DNA of 9,408 nucleotides, from the NCBI GenBank assembly GCA_012510305.1, contig JAAZIE010000421.1, positions 1 through 9,408 of the forward strand, read 5' to 3'. The position numbers were made by a program, and so were the translations under genes. The notes under the pieces are model-generated. The model was not told where the DNA came from and searched no databases. It saw only the letters and a program-made list of their open reading frames with translations. How positions within the stretch are numbered: position 1 is the stretch's first letter; every line of letters begins with the position of its first letter. Below, in pieces: positions 1-7,089 of this stretch. The stretch comes from Bacillota bacterium (GTDB lineage: Bacteria; Bacillota; Dethiobacteria; DTU022).

Positions 1-261
1 CTCCGGGTCGGCACAGAGAACGATCACCAGGGGGGCCGCCGTCACCGCCCTTTTGCAGGGATTATTGTCCGGCATGGAGGCGGCCAGCTTTTCTTTGCGG
101 GACGGTTCGCTCATCACGATAAAGCGCCAGCACTGCCTGTTTTCCCAGGAGGGAGCTACGCGGGCGGCGCTCAACAGCTTTTGCAGCGTTTCATCGGGCA
201 CCGGGTCCTCCGTATATCTCCTGACGCTGCGCCTGCCTTCCAACGCTTCATAAAGATCCAT
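1..261 (-). CDS. Nitroreductase-family flavoprotein (5' part, cut by window edge)
   Basis: Only the first 87 residues are visible; the rest lies beyond position 1. The protein begins MDLYEALEGRRSVRRY, followed by a conserved stretch around residues 31-47 (SAARVAPSWENRQCWRF). This is the N-terminal signature of the nitroreductase superfamily: a RRSVR-type FMN phosphate-binding motif and a substrate/FMN loop of the 'AP(S/T)..N.Q.W.F' type. Such enzymes bind FMN and use NAD(P)H to reduce nitro compounds, quinones, flavins or similar acceptors in the cytoplasm; the true substrate cannot be read from this fragment. The ATG at 259-261 is well supported by AGGAGG at 271-276, nine bases upstream. The gene follows rnr after 55 nt with no clear terminator between them, so it may be read through from rnr or use its own weak promoter. 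A co-operonic role with RNase R is not implied. Confidence 0.85.
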   Translation of the reverse strand, partial: MDLYEALEGRRSVRRYTEDPVPDETLQKLLSAARVAPSWENRQCWRFIVMSEPSRKEKLAASMPDNNPCKRAVTAAPLVIVLCADPE

Positions 262-285
262 CGTCCGAATCCTCCTTTTATTTTA

Positions 286-314
286 ACTATACCGGAACCC
301 TGCCGGAAATAAAA
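286..314 (-). promoter_or_regulatory. Weak candidate promoter for the nitroreductase gene
   Basis: In the 55-nt gap between rnr and the nitroreductase gene there is a TATAGT hexamer (minus strand, 286-291; 5 of 6 to the -10 consensus). The -35 region is poor: TTTATT 16 nt upstream matches only 3 of 6. A transcript from here would start close to 280, just ahead of the ribosome binding site at 271-276, giving a very short leader. I see no hairpin with a T-run that would end rnr transcription, so read-through is equally plausible. Confidence 0.3.
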
Positions 315-316
315 GG

Positions 317-2464
317 TTAGCCTTGATCCAGGCTGAAAGTGATTTTTCCGGCGGTGCTGTCCACCCGGATCACCTTGATCCGGATGGGATCGCCAAGCCG
401 GTAAGTTTTACGGGTGCGCTCTCCCACCACGGCCGCCGTGCGCTCCCGGTAAATATAATAGTCGTCGGACAGTTCGCTTAAGGGGATCATCCCTTCGACG
501 GTGTTCTCCAGCTCTACAAAAAGACCAAAATTCGTGACGCCGTTGATCACCCCGGGAAAGACTTCTCCCAACTGCCCTTCCATGTACTGGGCCTTTTTGA
601 TATCCTCGCTGGCTCGTTCCGCTTCCATCGCCGCCCGCTCCCGGGCTGAAGTATGCTCGGCAATTGACGGCAGACTCGACTGCAGCAGGGTCAACCGTTT
701 TTCGCTGAGCCCGCCCGGTTTCAACGATTCCTTCAAGATCCGGTGCACCACCAGATCGGGATAGCGCCGGATGGGGGCGGTAAAGTGGCAGTAGTACGGC
801 GAAGCCAGCCCGAAATGGCCTTCGTTGACGGTGCTGTAGCGGGCCTGGGGCATAGCCCGCAGGATCAACTGGCGGATCAGCGCCTCCTCCACCTTTCCGC
901 GTGATTCTTCCAGGAGCAGCTTCAGGTGATGCGGCCTGAGCCGGCGCAACTTTGCAGCGGTGGGGTCACCCAGCAGCAGAAGGGTTTCACGAAGGGCGGC
1001 CAGTTTTTCTTCCGCCGGCAGGGCATGAACGCGGTAAAGCAGGGGCAGCTGCTTTCCGGCAAAATAAGCGGCGACCACCTCGTTGGCCAGAATCATGAAC
1101 TCCTCGATCAGCGACTCCGCGCGCCCCTGCCGGCGGCGCTCCACGCCGGTGACGGCCCCCGTTTTATCGAGAATAAAGCGCGGCTCGGGTATATCGAGAT
1201 CAAGCGCGCCGCGCTGCAGCCTCTTTTGCCGTAAAAGCGCCGCCAGGGTGTCCATCTGCTCCAGCATCTCGCCGGTAGCGCCCCCGCCGGTTTTCTCCTT
1301 ACCCGTGAGATGAGCCTCCACCTCGTTGTAGGTAAGGCGCCGGGCCACCCGCAGCAGGCTGGGAGCAAATTGGTAGCGCACCGTTTCTCCCGCAGCGGTA
1401 AGCTCGATCAGCACGCTCACCGCCAGGCGGTCCGCACCCGCTTTCAGGCTGCAGAGGTTTTCCGAGAGCGGCGGGGGCAGCATATGCACCGCCCGCTCTA
1501 CCAGGTAAGTGCTGGTGCTCCTCTTCAGCGCTTCCCGGTCTACAGCCCTGCCTTCAGAGACATAATGCGAGACATCGGCGATGTGCACACCCAACCGGTA
1601 ACCGCCCTTGGGCAGCGGCTCCAGTGAAACAGCATCGTCAAAATCTTTCGCTTCGTCGCCGTCGATCGTCACCGCGGCCAGGCTGCGCAGGTCGGTGCGC
1701 TTCTCAGCGGCAGCAACCTGCGGAATCGTCTTTTCGGGCGGCAGCTGGGCCAGCTCTTCTAAAACCCGCGGCGGAAATTCGGCGGGCAGTTCATGCAGCC
1801 GGTCAAAAAGAAGCTGCTCTGTCTGCGCCACGCCGGGCATGCCGATTCGTTCCACGAGGCGGCCGCAAGCAGGGCGGTTCCCCTCCCGCCAGCGGTCAAT
1901 CTTGACGACGACCTTCTCTCCGCAGCGAGCTTTCCGGGAACCGCGCGAAAGATTTACTTCCCGGCCGAAACGGCGGTCGTCGGGCACCACGTAAAACCTT
2001 TTACCCCGCTGTTCCAGGGTTCCCACCAGCTGATCGCAGCCCCGCTGCAAAATATTGACCACCTCCCCCTCGCATCTGGGACGGCCGCCCGGGGAAAGGA
2101 GGCGGACAAGAACGCGATCACCGTGAACAGCGCCGTGAAGCCCGCCGGCCCTGATATAAACATCTTCTCCCTTTTTGAGGTCGGGTTTCAGAAAGGCGTA
2201 GCCCCGCCGGTTTCCTTCCAGGACACCGCTGAGGCAGTTCAGCCGCCGGGGCAACCCGTAGCGCCCCTGGCCGGTTTTAATCAGCAGCCCGCCGGCCACC
2301 ATCTGCTGCAGCTGATCTGAAAGTATGTTTCGCTCATCTTTCCGCAGTCCCAGGGCCCTGAGCAGCTGCTGCAGCGAGAGGGAGCGCCGGCGGTGACCCA
2401 AAAGGTACTGCATCACTTTATCCTGCAGCTCGGGCAAGGCATTTTGTTTCTTTTTTGATTTCAT
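317..2464 (-). CDS. rnr: Ribonuclease R (3'-5' exoribonuclease, RNB family)
   Basis: RNase R degrades structured RNA processively from the 3' end in the cytoplasm. The 715-residue protein shows the family order: an N-terminal winged-helix-like region (about 1-75), cold-shock-like RNA-binding domains (about 80-250), the RNB catalytic domain (about 255-580) and a C-terminal S1 domain (about 631-713). The catalytic acidic cluster is intact at D268, D274, D276 and D277 (IDGDEAKDFDD). The conserved HFTAPIRRYPDLVVHR block is at 560-575. The protein ends right after the S1 domain, without the long basic tail of the E. coli enzyme; MKSKKK at the N-terminus is the only obvious basic patch. The ATG at 2464 is directly preceded by an in-frame TAG, so the frame cannot extend further. 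Its Shine-Dalgarno site is weak, with only GGGG about 17 nt upstream, so it probably depends on coupling to the HD-domain gene ending 9 nt before. smpB, a frequent downstream neighbour, is absent. Confidence 0.96.
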   Translation of the reverse strand: MKSKKKQNALPELQDKVMQYLLGHRRRSLSLQQLLRALGLRKDERNILSDQLQQMVAGGLLIKTGQGRYGLPRRLNCLSGVLEGNRRGYAFLKPDLKKGEDVYIRAGGLHGAVHGDRVLVRLLSPGGRPRCEGEVVNILQRGCDQLVGTLEQRGKRFYVVPDDRRFGREVNLSRGSRKARCGEKVVVKIDRWREGNRPACGRLVERIGMPGVAQTEQLLFDRLHELPAEFPPRVLEELAQLPPEKTIPQVAAAEKRTDLRSLAAVTIDGDEAKDFDDAVSLEPLPKGGYRLGVHIADVSHYVSEGRAVDREALKRSTSTYLVERAVHMLPPPLSENLCSLKAGADRLAVSVLIELTAAGETVRYQFAPSLLRVARRLTYNEVEAHLTGKEKTGGGATGEMLEQMDTLAALLRQKRLQRGALDLDIPEPRFILDKTGAVTGVERRRQGRAESLIEEFMILANEVVAAYFAGKQLPLLYRVHALPAEEKLAALRETLLLLGDPTAAKLRRLRPHHLKLLLEESRGKVEEALIRQLILRAMPQARYSTVNEGHFGLASPYYCHFTAPIRRYPDLVVHRILKESLKPGGLSEKRLTLLQSSLPSIAEHTSARERAAMEAERASEDIKKAQYMEGQLGEVFPGVINGVTNFGLFVELENTVEGMIPLSELSDDYYIYRERTAAVVGERTRKTYRLGDPIRIKVIRVDSTAGKITFSLDQG

Positions 2465-2473
2465 CTAAGTAAT

Positions 2474-3025
2474 TTACAACCCCAGATCCGCCGCAGCGGC
2501 CTGCATCGCTTCCAGGCTCAGGGCGAGGAACTGCTCCAGGGAAAGATCCAGCTCGCTGCAGCTTTCTATCTGTTCCCGGTTCGCACCGCGGGCAAAACTT
2601 TTCTCTTTAAAGCGGTTGAGCACAAAATCCAGATCGATGGCCGCCAGCTTTTTTTGCGGATGAACCAGCGCCGCCGCCACCAGAAGCCCGGTTACGGGAT
2701 CGGCGGCAAAGAGAGCTTTGTCCATGAGCGATTCCCGTGCCACGCCCAGCGCCGGATTATGGGCTTTGACCGCCCGGACCAGTTCTTCCGGCAGCCCTTT
2801 CTCCTCCAGAATCTGTGCCCCCAAAAGACCGTGCTGTTCGGGCCGATCCACGGTCTTGTCGTAGTCAAGATCGTGCAGCAGGCCCGCCAGGGCCCAGAGC
2901 TCTTCATCCTGACCCAACTCGGCGGCCAGGCGGCGCATCACTGCTTCCACCGCCAGCATATGCTTAATCAAATTTTTGTTTTTCACTTCCTGTTTAACCA
3001 AACTGAGCGCTTCCTCTCGTTCCAT
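2474..3025 (-). CDS. HD-domain (HDIG-type) putative metal-dependent phosphohydrolase
   Basis: This 183-residue protein carries the HD-superfamily metal ligands in order: H22 (KHMLAVE), H51-D52 (LLHDLDYD), H65, H89 (VKAHNP) and D109 (AADPVTG). This pattern matches small stand-alone HD hydrolases that act on phosphoester or nucleotide substrates. The substrate is unknown and I do not assign one. No signal peptide or membrane segment is visible, so it should be cytoplasmic. The ATG at 3023-3025 is set by a strong GGAGGAG at 3033-3039. The gene heads its own unit: a TATAAT promoter lies at 3070-3097 and a terminator hairpin separates it from secG. rnr begins 9 nt after its stop, in the same reading frame but past two stop codons (TAA and TAG), so the pair is very likely co-transcribed. 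The context hints at RNA or nucleotide metabolism, but this is inference only. Confidence 0.85.
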   Translation of the reverse strand: MEREEALSLVKQEVKNKNLIKHMLAVEAVMRRLAAELGQDEELWALAGLLHDLDYDKTVDRPEQHGLLGAQILEEKGLPEELVRAVKAHNPALGVARESLMDKALFAADPVTGLLVAAALVHPQKKLAAIDLDFVLNRFKEKSFARGANREQIESCSELDLSLEQFLALSLEAMQAAAADLGL

Positions 3026-3069
3026 TATCTTTCTCCTCCAAAATATTACTTTATTGAATGTTTGCGTAC

Positions 3070-3097
3070 ATTATACCCTTAGCCGCACCAAAGTAAA
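3070..3097 (-). promoter_or_regulatory. Candidate sigma-A promoter for the HD-domain gene and rnr
   Basis: On the minus strand TTTACT (3092-3097; 4 of 6 to the -35 consensus) is followed 16 nt later by a perfect TATAAT (3070-3075). Transcription would start near 3063, giving a leader of about 40 nt that contains the GGAGGAG ribosome binding site. It lies just downstream of the hairpin that probably ends the secG transcript, as expected for the start of a new unit. Confidence 0.7.
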
Positions 3098-3103
3098 AGA
3101 AAG

Positions 3104-3145
3104 CGGGCAGAAACAGCAAAGGAGCAGGTTGGTACCCTGCTCCTT
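3104..3145 (-). terminator. Probable intrinsic terminator after secG
   Basis: A perfect 10-bp inverted repeat (arms 3119-3128 and 3136-3145, AAGGAGCAGG and its complement) encloses a 7-nt loop. On the minus strand the stem is followed by a short, interrupted T-rich stretch (TTTGCTGTTTCT) down to about 3109. It lies 28 nt past the secG stop codon and before the HD-gene promoter, the right place to end the glycolytic/secG transcript. The T-run is short, so termination may be incomplete. The plus-strand side has no good T-run, so this is not clearly bidirectional. Confidence 0.7.
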
Positions 3146-3172
3146 GTTCTATGCGCAATAGATTAGATCTGC

Positions 3173-3397
3173 TCAGCTTATAATGGTCAGCACAATCGTA
3201 AAGAGCATAAACCCTATTGCCAGGTACGTCGTCGCCTGGCCCAGCTTTTCATCAAGCCCTTTTTTCTTGCCAAAAAGGCTTTGCGCACCGCCTTCAATAA
3301 CCCCCAGGCTGGCACTGCGTCCCGACTGCAACAGGACCGTCACAATTAAACCGACGCAGACAAGAACGTAAATCACGGTCAGCACTTTGATCAGCAT
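3173..3397 (-). CDS. secG: Protein translocase subunit SecG
   Basis: SecG is the small membrane subunit of the SecYEG channel and assists SecA-driven export. The 74-residue product has two hydrophobic segments (about 3-23 and 55-73) joined by a cytoplasmic loop with the family signature LLQSGRSASLG (22-32) and a basic FGKKKG stretch. This length fits the family. The frame is open to a TTG at 3418, but I chose the ATG at 3395-3397: GGGGGTG ends 6-7 nt upstream, and the longer form would only add seven residues with no ribosome binding site. The eno-secG linkage is common in Firmicutes and Clostridia. secG sits last before the hairpin at 3119-3145 and can be read from the operon or from its own extended -10 promoter in the 78-nt gap after eno. 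Confidence 0.93.
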   Translation of the reverse strand: MLIKVLTVIYVLVCVGLIVTVLLQSGRSASLGVIEGGAQSLFGKKKGLDEKLGQATTYLAIGFMLFTIVLTIIS

Positions 3398-3433
3398 GGT
3401 TAGCACCCCCGCAAACAAACAGAGTCCGGATGT

Positions 3434-3462
3434 ATTCTAACACAGATAATGAAGCGCGGCAA
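3434..3462 (-). promoter_or_regulatory. Candidate extended -10 promoter for secG
   Basis: Between eno and secG the minus strand shows TTGCCG (3457-3462, 4 of 6 to -35), a 17-nt spacer and TAGAAT (3434-3439) preceded by TGT, giving an extended -10 (TGnTAnAAT type). The start would be near 3427, about 30 nt before the secG ATG. It would let secG be expressed independently of the glycolytic genes. No terminator with a T-run is visible after eno, so read-through should also feed secG. Confidence 0.6.
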
Positions 3463-3475
3463 ATTATCCCGCCGG

Positions 3476-4744
3476 TTACAGGATCGTTCGGCCGGCAAAA
3501 GAACCGCTTTCGCCGAGCTCTTCTTCGATTCGCAAAAGCTGGTTGTACTTGGCCACACGATCTGTCCGGGAGGGAGCCCCGGTCTTGATCATCCCCGCAC
3601 TCACTGCTACTGCCAGGTCGGCAATAAAACTGTCGCCGGTTTCGCCGGAACGGTGTGAAATCATCGCTCCGTAGCCGCTGCGGTGCGCCAGAGCCACTGT
3701 TTCCAGGGTTTCGCTCAATGTGCCCACCTGGTTCAGCTTGACCAGGATGGCGTTGCCCACCCCTTTTTCGATTCCCTCGGCAAACCGCTGCGGATTGGTC
3801 ACAAAAAGATCATCGCCGACCAGTTTGATTTTCCGTCCCAGGGCTCCGGTAAAAAGATCCCAGCCGGGCCAGTCCTCTTCACCGAGGCCGTCTTCAATAC
3901 TGATCACCGGATAGCGCTCCACCAGTTTGCCGTAGTATTCGATGAGCTCTTCGCTGCCAAAGGCCTTTCCCTCAAGGTTGTATCGGCCGCTCTTGAGCAG
4001 TTCGGTGGCAGCCACATCCAACGCCAGGAAGATATCATCGCCCGGGCGGTAGCCGGCGGCGGTGATCGCTTCGACAATCAGTTCCAAGACGGCGGCGCTG
4101 GAGTCGAGGTCGGGTGCAAAGCCGCCCTCGTCGCCCACCGCTGTGCTCATGCCGCGGGAAGAAAGGATATTTTTGAGGGCATGGAAGACCTCCGTGCCCA
4201 TCCGGAGAGCGTGCGAGAAACTGTCCGCACCCGCGGGAACAACCATGAACTCCTGAATGTCCACGTTGTTGTTCGCATGCTCGCCCCCGTTGACAATATT
4301 CATAAAGGGCACCGGCAAAAGGGTTCCCTGCAAGCCGCCCAGGTAGCGGTACAGGGGCAGTTCGAGCATCTTTGCCGCTGTGCGGGCGGCGGCCATGGAG
4401 ACGCCGAGAATGGCGTTGGCGCCGAGGTTCCCCTTGTTCGGGGTCCCGTCAAGCTCGATCATCACCCGGTCGAGATACTGCTGTTCCAAAACACTGATCC
4501 CGCAGAGAGCGGGAGCAATCTGCTCGTTCACATGGGTTACCGCGCGGAGCACACCCTTGCCCAGGTAGCGGGCCTTGTCACCGTCCCGCAGCTCCACCGC
4601 CTCAAAAGCCCCGGTAGAGGCACCCGACGGGACCGCCGCCCGGCCGCGCCATCCCCCCTGCAAACAAACTTCCGCTTCCAGGGTGGGGTTGCCGCGTGAA
4701 TCCAATATTTCTCTCGCCTTAACCGCTTTAATCCGATCAGCCAT
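3476..4744 (-). CDS. eno: Enolase (phosphopyruvate hydratase)
   Basis: Enolase interconverts 2-phosphoglycerate and phosphoenolpyruvate with Mg2+. At 422 residues it is slightly shorter than the usual 428-432. The N-terminal domain has the conserved ILDSRGNPT (13-21) and the flexible loop VPSGASTGAFEA (38-49). Key residues are present: H155 in the NGGEHANNN loop, E165, E206 (GDEGGFAP, catalytic), metal ligands D243, E284 and D311, catalytic base K336 (LVKLNQVGTLSET), the SHRSGET loop (363-369) and K387. The family signature KTGAPSRTDRVAKYNQLLRI is complete. One position differs from the common HADNN: it reads HANNN. The ATG at 4742-4744 has AAGGAG at 4755-4760 and overlaps the end of gpmI by 8 nt, so translation is probably coupled. 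Together with gpmI it completes the 3-phosphoglycerate to phosphoenolpyruvate branch. Confidence 0.98.
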   Translation of the reverse strand: MADRIKAVKAREILDSRGNPTLEAEVCLQGGWRGRAAVPSGASTGAFEAVELRDGDKARYLGKGVLRAVTHVNEQIAPALCGISVLEQQYLDRVMIELDGTPNKGNLGANAILGVSMAAARTAAKMLELPLYRYLGGLQGTLLPVPFMNIVNGGEHANNNVDIQEFMVVPAGADSFSHALRMGTEVFHALKNILSSRGMSTAVGDEGGFAPDLDSSAAVLELIVEAITAAGYRPGDDIFLALDVAATELLKSGRYNLEGKAFGSEELIEYYGKLVERYPVISIEDGLGEEDWPGWDLFTGALGRKIKLVGDDLFVTNPQRFAEGIEKGVGNAILVKLNQVGTLSETLETVALAHRSGYGAMISHRSGETGDSFIADLAVAVSAGMIKTGAPSRTDRVAKYNQLLRIEEELGESGSFAGRTIL

Positions 4745-6308
4745 TAACCTTACTCTCCTTTTGAGATCTGTCGTCGCTTGCCCTAATCAGGCTCCGGCCG
4801 GTCATCTCTCCGGGCTGTGGCAGGCCTGCCAGCTCCAGAACGGTAGGAGCAACATCGGCCAGCCGCCCCTCACGGCGCAGCTCCACCGGGCCGCAGCCCG
4901 GAAAAAGGCAGGGAACCGGGTTGAGCGAGTGGGCGGTATGCCTGCCGCCGCCGGCATCGATCATCTCCTCGGCGTTGCCGTGATCGGCACAGATGATCAT
5001 CCGCCAGCCGCATTTTAAGGCAGCCGCTGCAACCAGGCCCACCTGCTTGTCTACGGTCTCAACCGCTTTTACTGCCGCTTCAAAAATACCGGTATGTCCC
5101 ACCATATCCGGGTTGGCAAAATTTACGACCAGCAGCCGGTGCCTGCCTTCTTCAATTGCGCGCACAGCTGCTTCGGCCACTCCCGCTGCGCTCATCTCCG
5201 GCTGGAGATCGTAGGTCGCCACCTTCGGGGAGGGAACCAGGATGCGCTCTTCTCCGGGAAAAACCTCCTCGCGTCCGCCGCTGAAGAAAAAAGTGACGTG
5301 GCCGTATTTTTCAGTTTCGGCTATGCGCAGCTGCCCATAGCCGGCGCTGCTGTAAAGTTCGCCAAGAGTTTTTTTAAGGTAATCCGGGGGGAAAGCCACC
5401 GGCAGAAGCAAACCGTGCTCATATTCCGTCATCGTAACCATCCCGGGACGCGGCGCCGCCGGACCGCGTTCAAAATGGGAGAACTGATCATCGTTCAGGG
5501 CATGACTGATCTGGCGCATCCGGTCCGGCCGGAAGTTGAAGAAAATGACGCTGTCGTTTTCCCGGATTACAGCGAGAGGAGCCCCTCCTTCGCCGGAGAT
5601 CACCACCGGCTGGATAAACTCGTCCGTCTCGCCGCGGCGATAGGCTTCTTCGAGGGCCCGGCGGGGATCCGGCGAGCGATCACCCTCGCCGTACACGAAG
5701 GCACGGTAGGCTTTCTCCGTGCGCTCCCAGCGCCTGTCCCGATCCATGGCATAGTAGCGCCCGCAAATGGTGGCGATAAAACCGCTTTGGTGCTGCAAGC
5801 TGCGCTGATAAAAGCGCTCGATGTAGGGCGCGGCGCCGGCAGGCGGCGTATCCCGCCCGTCGAGGATCGCATGAATGTAAACCGGCCCGGCCTGCTGCCG
5901 CTCCGCCATCTCCAATAAAGCTTCCAGGTGATCGGCATGGCTGTGCACCCCCCCGTCGGAGAGAAGGCCGACAAGGTGGATATCACCGCCGCAGCGGCGC
6001 GCCTTTTGCATCGCCTCCTGCAGAACGTGGTTTTCGAAAAAGGCGCCCTCTTCAATAGCGCGGGTGATCCGGCTGAGATCCTGAAGGACAACCCGTCCGG
6101 CTCCCAGGTTGAGATGGCCCACCTCGGAGTTGCCCATCTGACCCGGTGGCAGCCCCACCGCTTCTCCCGAGGCCGCGAGAAGACAGCTGCTAAAATATCT
6201 GCCGAGGTGGTCTATCTGCGGGGTATGGGCCTGCAAGATAGCGTTGCCGGCGCGCTCGCGGCGATATCCCCAGCCGTCAAGAATCACCAGCGCCACGGGA
6301 TTGATCAT
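4737..6308 (-). CDS. gpmI: 2,3-bisphosphoglycerate-independent phosphoglycerate mutase
   Basis: This enzyme interconverts 3- and 2-phosphoglycerate through a phosphoserine intermediate, using two Mn2+ ions. It belongs to the alkaline phosphatase superfamily. The 523-residue length is close to the typical 510-515, with a slightly long hydrophilic C-terminus (SDDRSQKESKVNG). Metal and catalytic residues are all recognisable: D11 (LDGWG), S61 nucleophile (GQMGNSEVGH), D401 and H405 (NPDMVGHTG), D442-H443 (ADHGNAEEM) and H460 (HTAHSLNPVP). The substrate-binding set is also seen: H122 (SDGGVHSH), D150/R152/D153 (LDGRDTPP), R184, R260/R263 (FRPDRMRQ) and K334. Its ATG (6306-6308) overlaps the tpiA TGA in an ATGA and has GGAGG at 6316-6320, seven nt upstream. 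The eno start overlaps its last codons. The Mn2+ dependence of the family makes it sensitive to pH in Bacillus, but no regulation can be read from this sequence. Confidence 0.98.
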   Translation of the reverse strand: MINPVALVILDGWGYRRERAGNAILQAHTPQIDHLGRYFSSCLLAASGEAVGLPPGQMGNSEVGHLNLGAGRVVLQDLSRITRAIEEGAFFENHVLQEAMQKARRCGGDIHLVGLLSDGGVHSHADHLEALLEMAERQQAGPVYIHAILDGRDTPPAGAAPYIERFYQRSLQHQSGFIATICGRYYAMDRDRRWERTEKAYRAFVYGEGDRSPDPRRALEEAYRRGETDEFIQPVVISGEGGAPLAVIRENDSVIFFNFRPDRMRQISHALNDDQFSHFERGPAAPRPGMVTMTEYEHGLLLPVAFPPDYLKKTLGELYSSAGYGQLRIAETEKYGHVTFFFSGGREEVFPGEERILVPSPKVATYDLQPEMSAAGVAEAAVRAIEEGRHRLLVVNFANPDMVGHTGIFEAAVKAVETVDKQVGLVAAAALKCGWRMIICADHGNAEEMIDAGGGRHTAHSLNPVPCLFPGCGPVELRREGRLADVAPTVLELAGLPQPGEMTGRSLIRASDDRSQKESKVNG

Positions 6309-7069
6309 CCAGCCGCCTCCCCGGCCGCCACAACCAGGGCGGCAAACGTGTCCACTTCCAGGCTGGCCCCGCCGACAAGGGCTCCGTTGACGGGAGGAAG
6401 GGAGACGAAGCTGCCGATATTCCCGGCGTTGACGCTGCCGCCGTACTGCACCCGCAGCGCCCCTCCTGCTCCACCGCCCAGGTGTTTTTCAGCCACCCGG
6501 CGCACCAGCGAGGCGGCATCGGCAGCATCACCGGGGGAGGCCGCCTGCCCGCTCCCGATGGCCCAAACCGGTTCGTAAGCGATAATCATCTCTTTTACCT
6601 TTTCGCCCTCCAGGCCTTCCAGGGCAGCCCGCAGCTGTCTTTCCAAAACAGCGCCGGTTTCACCGCCCTTGCGCTGCGCTTCTGTTTCGCCCACACAGAG
6701 GATGGGTACCAGCCCGGCTTGCAGCGCCCGCTCAAGCTTTTTCCGGATGGAAACATCCTCCTCGCCGAAAATATGGCGCCGCTCGGAATGGCCCAAAATG
6801 ACATGGCTCACTCCAAATTCTTTCAGCATGGGTGCGGCGATCTCGCCGGTATAGGCGCCCTGCTCTTCCCAGGATATATTCTGGGCGCCCAACCTGATCG
6901 CACTTCCCTCCAGGGCGGAGGCAGCCGGAGCCAGGGCGGTAAAAGGCGGGCAAAGCAGCACCTCCACCCCGCCGAATTCACTTTCTCGCCGTTTAAGCTG
7001 TTCACAAAAGATTACCGTTTCCGCCGCAGTTTTATGCATCTTCCAGTTGGCGGCTATGATCAATTTCAT
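6305..7069 (-). CDS. tpiA: Triosephosphate isomerase
   Basis: TpiA interconverts dihydroxyacetone phosphate and glyceraldehyde-3-phosphate, acting as a dimeric TIM barrel in the cytoplasm. The 254-residue protein has the substrate-binding N8 and K10 (AANWKMHK), the electrophile H94 (ILGHSERR), the catalytic base E166 in the loop-6 signature AYEPVWAIGSG (164-174), and the phosphate-binding loops QYGGSV (208-213) and GALVGGASL (229-237). Length is typical (about 250). The open frame begins at TTG (7073-7075), but that codon directly abuts the GGGGGA ribosome binding site (7076-7081). The ATG at 7067-7069 is spaced 6 nt from it and gives the normal start MKLIIAANWK, so I use that. It follows pgk after 20 nt and shares an ATGA overlap with gpmI. 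The pgk-tpiA pairing is the standard Firmicutes arrangement. Confidence 0.97.
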   Translation of the reverse strand: MKLIIAANWKMHKTAAETVIFCEQLKRRESEFGGVEVLLCPPFTALAPAASALEGSAIRLGAQNISWEEQGAYTGEIAAPMLKEFGVSHVILGHSERRHIFGEEDVSIRKKLERALQAGLVPILCVGETEAQRKGGETGAVLERQLRAALEGLEGEKVKEMIIAYEPVWAIGSGQAASPGDAADAASLVRRVAEKHLGGGAGGALRVQYGGSVNAGNIGSFVSLPPVNGALVGGASLEVDTFAALVVAAGEAAG

Positions 7070-7089
7070 GGTCAATCCCCCACTTTATT

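Noticed and set aside
53..253. Short plus-strand open frame opposite the nitroreductase gene
   Set aside because: The minus-strand frame has a strong ribosome binding site and clear nitroreductase motifs; the plus-strand product has neither.
3119..3145. Hairpin considered as part of a tRNA or small RNA gene
   Set aside because: There is no cloverleaf, T-loop or CCA-like end around it. It fits a simple terminator stem.
3398..3418. TTG start seven codons upstream for secG
   Set aside because: No ribosome binding site precedes it, while the ATG at 3397 has GGGGGTG at the right distance and gives the normal SecG length.
3683..4699. Long plus-strand open frame (338 codons) opposite eno
   Set aside because: It lies wholly antisense to a clear enolase gene, its translation has no recognisable family motifs, and such mirror frames are common opposite GC-rich genes.
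5094..5918. Plus-strand open frame (274 codons) opposite gpmI
   Set aside because: Antisense to an intact phosphoglycerate mutase with all catalytic residues. No recognised domain appears in the antisense product.
7070..7075. TTG start two codons upstream for tpiA
   Set aside because: The codon abuts the GGGGGA ribosome binding site with no spacer. The ATG at 7069 has correct spacing and the usual MK(L/I)IIAANWK start.
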